Below, piece by piece: positions 59,129 through 64,000 of a DNA stretch of 64,000 bases; within the stretch, counting starts at the first letter, position 1, and each line of letters begins with the position of its first letter. Below the pieces are notes generated by a model that made no database searches, was not told the origin of the DNA, and saw nothing but the letters and a program-made list of their open reading frames with translations. The stretch is taken from NCBI RefSeq assembly GCF_037029465.1, contig NZ_JAYMEM010000026.1:248001-312000 (forward strand), written 5' to 3'. A program made the translations under genes and the position numbers. The stretch comes from Mesoflavibacter sp037029465. GTDB lineage: Bacteria; Bacteroidota; Bacteroidia; Flavobacteriales; Flavobacteriaceae.

Positions 59129-60550
59129 CTAACAATCTGACAAACTTACTCTAACAGCTAATCCACCTTCACTAGTTTCTTTGTATTTAGTGTGCATATC
59201 TTTAGCGGTTTCCCACATCGTATCTACCACTTTATCTAAAGGTACTTTGACATTTTTAGGATCTGTATCTAAAGCTAATTCGGCAGCATTAATGGCTTTT
59301 ATTGCTCCCATACTATTACGTTCTATACAAGGTATTTGTACCAATCCACCAATTGGATCACAGGTTAGTCCTAAATGATGTTCCATTGCAATTTCTGCAG
59401 CAATCATGACTTGTTCTGGTGTACCACCAAGTAACTCGGTTAATGCACCTGCAGCCATAGCAGAAGATACGCCAATTTCAGCTTGGCATCCGCCCATAGC
59501 AGCACTAATTGTTGCGCCTTTTTTAAAGATGCTTCCAATTTCACTTGCTACTAAAAGAAAACGCTTAATGTCGCTAAAATCGCCATCATGATTTTCAATA
59601 ACCATATAATACATCAAAACAGCAGGAATAACACCTGCGCTTCCGTTGGTTGGAGCTGTAACCACACGACCTAAAGACGCATTAACTTCATTTACGGCTA
59701 AAGCAAAACAGCTAACCCATTTAAGGATTTGTCTAAACTTGACTTCACTTTCTCTGATACTTTCTAACCATTCTTGTGGCGTTGTGTAAGGTACTTCAAT
59801 ATTTAATCGTTTGTGTGTATCGTAAGCACGTCTTCTAACGTTTAATCCGCCAGGAAGATTACCTTCAGTATGACAACCTACAAACATACATTCTAGCATA
59901 GTTTGCCAAATGCGATTTAATTCGAAATCTATTTCTTCGTCAGTACGAAGTGATCTTTCGTTTTCTAAAACAATTTCAGAAATACTAAGATTTTCTTTAT
60001 GACAAAAGTCTAATAACTCTGATGCTTTATGAACAGGATAAGGAAATTCTTTTAAAAGCTCCACGTTTTCTTCATGTACGGTACGTTCTTCTTTTACTAC
60101 AAATCCGCCACCAATAGAATAGAACGTAGACTCGTGCGTTTCATTTTCCGCGAAAGCGGTAAACTTAATTCCGTTAGCATGAAAAGGTAAAAACTCGCGG
60201 TTAAACACGATGTCCTTTTTAGGGTCAAATGGTAATACTAGCTCGTTGTTTAAAACCAGTTTGTGTGTGTTAGTAATGGAAGCAATGACAATATCAATAG
60301 TGTCTGTTGGGATACGCTCTGGATCTGCGCCACTTAAACCAAGCATAACAGCTAAGTCTGTAGCGTGACCTTTTCCCGTTAAGGATAGTGACCCGTAAAG
60401 GTCAACTTTTACACTAATAATACGGTCAAAAAAGTTATCTGCTTTAAGTTCATAAATCCAGCGTTCTGCAGCACGCCAAGGTCCCAAAGTATGAGAACTT
60501 GATGGGCCTACGCCAATTTTAAGCATATCAAAAACCGAGATACATTCCAT
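59129..60550 (-). CDS. sdaA: L-serine ammonia-lyase, single-chain iron-sulfur type
   Basis: SdaA deaminates serine to pyruvate using a [4Fe-4S] cluster. The 473-residue product has the beta domain first ('GVGPSSSHTLGPWRAA', then 'TGKGHATDLAVMLGLSG') and the alpha domain after ('APTNGSAGVIPAVLMYY', 'GCQAEIGVSSAMAAGALTELLGG', 'CDPIGGLVQIPCIERNSMGAIKAINA'). Cysteines for the cluster are in those last two blocks and near the 'VGCHTEGNLPGG' segment. A leftward TATATTTG box (60575-60582) precedes it. A short palindromic word TTTCCGCGAAAGCG lies inside the gene at about 60150-60163. Confidence 0.95.
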   Translation of the reverse strand: MECISVFDMLKIGVGPSSSHTLGPWRAAERWIYELKADNFFDRIISVKVDLYGSLSLTGKGHATDLAVMLGLSGADPERIPTDTIDIVIASITNTHKLVLNNELVLPFDPKKDIVFNREFLPFHANGIKFTAFAENETHESTFYSIGGGFVVKEERTVHEENVELLKEFPYPVHKASELLDFCHKENLSISEIVLENERSLRTDEEIDFELNRIWQTMLECMFVGCHTEGNLPGGLNVRRRAYDTHKRLNIEVPYTTPQEWLESIRESEVKFRQILKWVSCFALAVNEVNASLGRVVTAPTNGSAGVIPAVLMYYMVIENHDGDFSDIKRFLLVASEIGSIFKKGATISAAMGGCQAEIGVSSAMAAGALTELLGGTPEQVMIAAEIAMEHHLGLTCDPIGGLVQIPCIERNSMGAIKAINAAELALDTDPKNVKVPLDKVVDTMWETAKDMHTKYKETSEGGLAVRVSLSDC

Positions 60551-60574
60551 TTACGAAAACGTTATAATTGTTCG

Positions 60575-60582
60575 CAAATATA
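60575..60582 (-). promoter_or_regulatory. -7 box of sdaA
   Basis: Leftward TATATTTG, an exact TAnnTTTG match, 24 bases before the sdaA start. Confidence 0.5.
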
Positions 60583-60637
60583 CATTTTGTATAAGTTAAA
60601 AGAATAAAAAAACAGCTTTGTTTTAATTCAAATCTGT

Positions 60638-61126
60638 TTATATTTTTTTAAACTCTTTTATATCATACATTTTTATGATAGCATCTAAATTAGAAAAGTC
60701 AACTCTACCAAAGTCAATTGCTGGAACTACTACAATTCTAAATATTTGATTTTGTGTGTACTCTGGTGGTAACGTATTAAAATTTGTATTACCATCTAAA
60801 AATAAGAACACGTCAGATAGCGTAAAATCGAAGTTATAAGTTAAAAAACTATCATCATCAAAAGTGACTGTTTGTGGCATTAATCTCCAAATATCTTGCC
60901 CGTTACTACTTTCCCATAAAATATAGACTAAAACCATATCGTCTTCAAACATTTGAAAAGGATAAAGTACTTGTGCTTCAAAGAAATTATCTTGATTAAA
61001 ATTAATTGGATTAGTTTCGAACGAAGGAATGACATCTGCATCTTGACCATCAAATCCAGGAGGACCTTGCGGACCTTCACAAGCAAATAATAAAGCGACA
61101 ATAACTAAGGACAATAATTTTTTCAT
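60638..61126 (-). CDS. Small lipoprotein with short collagen-like segment
   Basis: The 162-residue product has a lipoprotein signal (LFAC, Cys16) followed at once by four Gly-x-y triplets (GPQGPPGFDGQD). The rest (about 40-160) is a beta-rich domain with many aromatic residues and no recognised family; a similar layout is common in small flavobacterial lipoproteins. It is probably on the outer membrane. It shares the control region with dnaK but on the other strand, 174 bp away. Function unknown. Confidence 0.75.
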   Translation of the reverse strand: MKKLLSLVIVALLFACEGPQGPPGFDGQDADVIPSFETNPINFNQDNFFEAQVLYPFQMFEDDMVLVYILWESSNGQDIWRLMPQTVTFDDDSFLTYNFDFTLSDVFLFLDGNTNFNTLPPEYTQNQIFRIVVVPAIDFGRVDFSNLDAIIKMYDIKEFKKI

Positions 61127-61202
61127 AACTAAAATTTTAATTTTTATAAAGTTACAATTATGTTTTATAATACTGTATTTATCGGTTATTTAAATTTAAA
61201 TA

Positions 61203-61243
61203 TGACATCGTGTCAGTAAAAATGTCTTGGCATATTAATTGAC
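61203..61243 (+). promoter_or_regulatory. Sigma-54-like promoter and palindrome upstream of dnaK
   Basis: TGACA (61203-61207) and TGTCA (61211-61215) form a palindrome with a 3-base centre. Downstream, TTGGCAT (61227-61233) and ATTGAC (61238-61243) have the spacing of the sigma-54 elements TGGCAC-N5-TTGC: the GG pair and the second base of the -12 element lie 12 bases apart. The -12 element has A in place of C. This would start transcription about 61254, which fits the ATG at 61301 but not an upstream ATG at 61247. Confidence 0.5.
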
Positions 61244-61300
61244 TTAATGAGGTCGAATAAGTTTTTAAAAACACAACAAAAAAATAAATTATATAAAATT

Positions 61301-63211
61301 ATGAGTAAGATTATTGGAATCGATTTAGGAACAACTAACTCTTGCGTTTCTGTAATGGAAGGTAACGAACCAGTAGTTATCCCTAACGCAGAAGGTAAGC
61401 GTACTACACCTTCTGTTATCGCTTTTGTTGAAGGCGGAGAGATAAAAGTTGGTGATCCAGCAAAACGTCAAGCAGTAACAAACCCAACAAAAACAGTTTA
61501 TTCTATTAAACGTTTTATGGGTAACAAATATTCTGAGTCTAAAAACGAAGCAGAACGTGTACCATATAAAGTAGTAAAAGGTGATAATGATACACCTCGT
61601 GTAGATATTGATGGTCGTTTATATACACCACAAGAATTATCTGCAATGGTACTTCAAAAAATGAAAAAAACAGCCGAAGACTACTTAGGACAAGACGTAA
61701 GTGAAGCAGTAATTACTGTGCCAGCTTACTTTAATGATAGCCAACGTCAAGCAACAAAAGAAGCAGGAGAAATTGCAGGTCTTAAAGTTAGACGTATCAT
61801 TAACGAGCCTACAGCAGCAGCTTTAGCTTATGGATTAGACAAAAAAGGAACCGACCAAAAAATTGTAGTATTTGACTTTGGTGGTGGTACACATGACGTA
61901 TCTATCTTAGAATTAGGAGATGGTGTTTTTGAAGTATTATCTACAGACGGAGATACACATTTAGGTGGTGATGATGTAGATGAAAAAATCATTAACTGGT
62001 TAGCAGACGAGTTTCAAGCTGAAGAAAACATGGACTTACGTAAAGATCCAATGTCTTTACAACGTTTAAAAGAAGCTTCAGAAAAAGCGAAGATAGAATT
62101 ATCATCTTCTGAGCAAACTGAAATCAACTTACCATACATCACAGCTACAGCAAGCGGACCAAAACACTTAGTGCGTACATTAACACGTAGTAAATTTGAG
62201 CAATTAATAGACGATTTAGTAAAACGTACGATAGAGCCATGTGAGTCTGCATTAAAATCTGCAGGATTAAGTAAAAGTGATATTGACCAAATTATTTTAG
62301 TTGGTGGATCTACACGTATTCCAGCAGTACAAAAAGCAGTAGAAAGTTTCTTTGGAAAAGCGCCAAGTAAAGGTGTAAACCCAGACGAGGTTGTATCTTT
62401 AGGAGCAGCAATACAAGGTGGTGTATTAACAGGAGATGTAAAAGACGTATTATTATTAGACGTTACACCATTATCATTAGGTATCGAGACTATGGGTAAT
62501 GTATTTACTAAGTTAATCGAAGCAAATACAACAATCCCAACAAAAAAATCTCAGATTTTCTCTACCGCAGCAGATAATCAGCCATCAGTAGAAATCCATG
62601 TATTACAAGGAGAACGTGCTATGGCGGCAGATAATAAAACGATTGGACGTTTCCACTTAGATGGTATTCCACCAGCACAAAGAGGTGTACCACAAATTGA
62701 GGTAACTTTTGATATTGATGCTAACGGTATTATTAAAGTATCTGCAACAGATAAAGCAACAAATAAAACGCAAGATATTCGTATTGAAGCGTCTTCTGGT
62801 TTAACTGAAGACGAAATCCAAAAGATGAAAGCTGACGCTGAAGCAAATGCAGAAGCAGATAAAAAAGCAGCAGAAAGTGCTAAGAAGTTAAACGAAGCAG
62901 ATTCTATGATTTTCCAAACGGAAAAACAATTAAAAGAATTTGGTGATAAATTATCAGACGATAAGAAAAAGCCAATCGAAGATGCTTTAGAAGAACTTAA
63001 AAAAGCTTACGAAACAAAAGACTTAGCAGTAATCGAGCCAGCGTTAGAAAAAATTAACGAAGCTTGGAAAGTTGCTAGCGAAGAAATGTACAAAGCACAA
63101 CAAGAGACACAAGGAGCAGCTGGTGCAACAGACGCAGGTGCAGGCGCACAAGGCCAAGCAGCAGACTCTGGTAACGATGTTGAAGACGTAGATTTTGAAG
63201 AAGTAAAGTAA
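61301..63211 (+). CDS. dnaK: Chaperone protein DnaK (Hsp70)
   Basis: DnaK is an ATP-dependent chaperone that binds unfolded polypeptides with DnaJ and GrpE. The 636-residue product starts 'MSKIIGIDLGTTNS', has the nucleotide-binding domain (about 1-385, with 'VFDFGGGTHDVSILELGDG' and 'ILVGGSTRIPAVQ'), the linker 'DVLLLDVTPLSLGIET', the substrate domain (about 395-510) and the helical lid (about 510-605). A Gly/Ala/Gln-rich tail ends in 'DVEDVDFEEVK'. The variant GGGTHDVS has His where most have Phe/Thr, as in many Bacteroidota by my recollection. Start 61301 is chosen; the in-frame ATG at 61247 adds 18 residues outside the family. Confidence 0.97.
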   Translation: MSKIIGIDLGTTNSCVSVMEGNEPVVIPNAEGKRTTPSVIAFVEGGEIKVGDPAKRQAVTNPTKTVYSIKRFMGNKYSESKNEAERVPYKVVKGDNDTPRVDIDGRLYTPQELSAMVLQKMKKTAEDYLGQDVSEAVITVPAYFNDSQRQATKEAGEIAGLKVRRIINEPTAAALAYGLDKKGTDQKIVVFDFGGGTHDVSILELGDGVFEVLSTDGDTHLGGDDVDEKIINWLADEFQAEENMDLRKDPMSLQRLKEASEKAKIELSSSEQTEINLPYITATASGPKHLVRTLTRSKFEQLIDDLVKRTIEPCESALKSAGLSKSDIDQIILVGGSTRIPAVQKAVESFFGKAPSKGVNPDEVVSLGAAIQGGVLTGDVKDVLLLDVTPLSLGIETMGNVFTKLIEANTTIPTKKSQIFSTAADNQPSVEIHVLQGERAMAADNKTIGRFHLDGIPPAQRGVPQIEVTFDIDANGIIKVSATDKATNKTQDIRIEASSGLTEDEIQKMKADAEANAEADKKAAESAKKLNEADSMIFQTEKQLKEFGDKLSDDKKKPIEDALEELKKAYETKDLAVIEPALEKINEAWKVASEEMYKAQQETQGAAGATDAGAGAQGQAADSGNDVEDVDFEEVK

Positions 63212-63660
63212 GCAGAGAACCACTTTTTAGTAAAAAAGTGTGAGAATCGCTTATGCTGAGCGTAGTCGAAGTATTAATGCTTGAAGTCTTAAGACGAAAG
63301 CTAGAAGTAAAAAAGAGGTTGCCTTTTTAGGCAGCCTCTTTTTTTTTTATAGTATGATTGTCATGCTGAACTAGTTTCAGTATCTCATTCTAATAAAAAG
63401 CGCAACCGTTGGTCACTGAGCGCAGTCGAAGTGCAAAATCCAAAATCCAAAAATCTCTACATTCAAAGTGTCAGACTAAGCTTGTCATACTGAGCTTGTC
63501 GAAGTATTGTCAAATTATTATCAAATTGCAAAGCAAAACATCTAAACCTATATAAAACAACTAATAATTAAGAGCACAAAAAGAAAAAAAACAGTCCATT
63601 TTTTTTTTTTGAATATTTTGTCGATATTGCCAACCTTTAAAACCTATTAATCAATACCTA
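63212..63660. repeat. Repeat-rich intergenic region after dnaK
   Basis: No gene is seen in these 449 bp. At least four dispersed repeat words occur: CTGAGCGTAGTCGAAGTATT (about 63256-63275), a GTCATGCTGAACTAG...GTATCTCAT unit (63360-63388), CACTGAGCGCAGTCGAAGTG (63414-63433) and GTCATACTGAGCTTGTCGAA (63484-63503). They match the family seen at 59 kb. A terminator lies in the middle (63311-63349). The last 100 bases are AT-rich with a long T run (63599-63609) and lead into the next gene. Confidence 0.7.
63311..63349 (+). terminator. Terminator downstream of dnaK
   Basis: AAGAGGTTGCC and GGCAGCCTCTT form an 11 bp stem (one G:T pair) around a T/A loop, followed by ten T. Confidence 0.8.
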
Positions 63661-64000
63661 ATGAAAAAAATCTACTTTTTATTTACTTTACTTTTTACAA
63701 TAACACTTTCTTTTTCTCAAAATGAATTTATTACGACTTGGGAAGTTACAAGTAGTGATTTGTCAATTAAAATAGATACAAATTCTTTTTATTATACATA
63801 CAATTATACTGTGGATTTTGGAGATGGTGTTATTAATACAAATGTAACAGGAGATATAACTCATACTTATAGTAGTGCAGGAATATATACAGTAAAAATT
63901 TCTGGTATTTTTCCTAGTTTGTATCAATCTTCTAATAATTCAACAAATTCAGAAAAATTAAAATCCGTAGAACAATGGGGGAATATTCAATGGTTAAGTA
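63661..64000 (+). CDS. BspA-type surface protein, N-terminal part, cut by window end
   Basis: An ATG at 63661 opens a frame of 113 codons without a stop to the window end. The product has a signal peptide (about 1-20, SFS-QN) then a PKD-like segment with 'YNYTVDFGDGVINTNVTGDITHTYSSAGIYTVKISG' (about 52-85) and 'EKLKSVEQWGNIQW'. This combination is the usual start of flavobacterial BspA-family (DUF285) leucine-rich repeat surface proteins, where an 'FITTWEV' opening and PKD-like strand precede the repeats. The repeat region itself is not in the window, so the call rests on the N-terminus only. Its likely place is the cell surface. Confidence 0.75.
   Translation, partial: MKKIYFLFTLLFTITLSFSQNEFITTWEVTSSDLSIKIDTNSFYYTYNYTVDFGDGVINTNVTGDITHTYSSAGIYTVKISGIFPSLYQSSNNSTNSEKLKSVEQWGNIQWLS

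Noticed and set aside
61247..61300. Upstream ATG of dnaK
   Set aside because: It adds 18 residues that no DnaK has, and lies before the predicted transcription start.
1..64000. Prophage, integrative element or insertion sequence
   Set aside because: No integrase, transposase, phage structural gene or attachment repeat next to the tRNA-Ser gene was recognised.

Overview
The window is a 64 kb piece of an AT-rich chromosome from a member of the family Flavobacteriaceae (Bacteroidota), probably a marine genus close to Olleya, Lacinutrix or Psychroserpens; the genus is an inference. The clues are promoters of the Bacteroidota type (TAnnTTTG at -7, sometimes with TTG about 19 bases upstream), almost no Shine-Dalgarno sequences, signal peptides of the LxxC or AQ/SQ type, and gene groupings common in this family (tpx-dgkA-ftsK-lolA-lptF-ribB; trx with a small acidic partner and a 2-Cys peroxiredoxin; panB-rluA). 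Most genes are core metabolism and envelope biogenesis. I see no phage, insertion sequence, CRISPR array or rRNA operon.

Layout. 1-3108 holds four leftward envelope or exported genes and a thioesterase. 3198-3291 is the SRP RNA. 3379-4962 has an SDR oxidoreductase and a transaldolase-like aldolase. 5017-10455 is leftward: DUF2452, selO, a membrane-anchored patatin, tRNA-Ser(UGA) and a CoA-transferase, which faces a divergent AraC regulator. 11477-13413 carries a nitroreductase and an aminotransferase resembling KdnA. 13410-20455 is the leftward ribB/lptF/lolA/ftsK/dgkA/tpx block. 20662-24770 is a peroxide-defence district: katG, an ankyrin protein, thioredoxin and peroxiredoxin, with tpx on its left. 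24913-30374 has NhaC and two tandem, paralogous YadA-head surface proteins. 30447-39900 contains a PLP sulfur-amino-acid enzyme with a divergent Lrp regulator, a PAS-LuxR regulator, lpdA, a LytS/LytR-type two-component pair, a short ExbB-like protein, a DEAD-family helicase and an aldose epimerase. 39978-51115 carries pabB, tilS, a DsbD with a doubled N-terminal domain, adenine deaminase, a YheT hydrolase, a DASS transporter and YifB.

The most unusual unit is the six-gene rightward operon at 51192-55071. It holds two paralogous small proteins of an unrecognised family (one soluble, one with an N-terminal membrane anchor), three paralogous multi-pass membrane proteins, and a NarL-class sensor histidine kinase without an adjacent response regulator. 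Gene order, tight spacing and paralogy suggest a duplicated small-protein/membrane-protein module feeding a kinase. I do not recognise it as a described system.

55057-64000 holds an aldehyde dehydrogenase, rluA and panB separated by a four-helix-bundle (S23) cassette with AT-rich inverted flanks, an NTF2-like exported protein, sdaA, a lipoprotein, dnaK with a sigma-54-like promoter, a repeat-rich intergenic stretch, and the start of a BspA-type surface protein cut by the window end. Dispersed REP-like repeats cluster around 59 kb and 63.2-63.5 kb.
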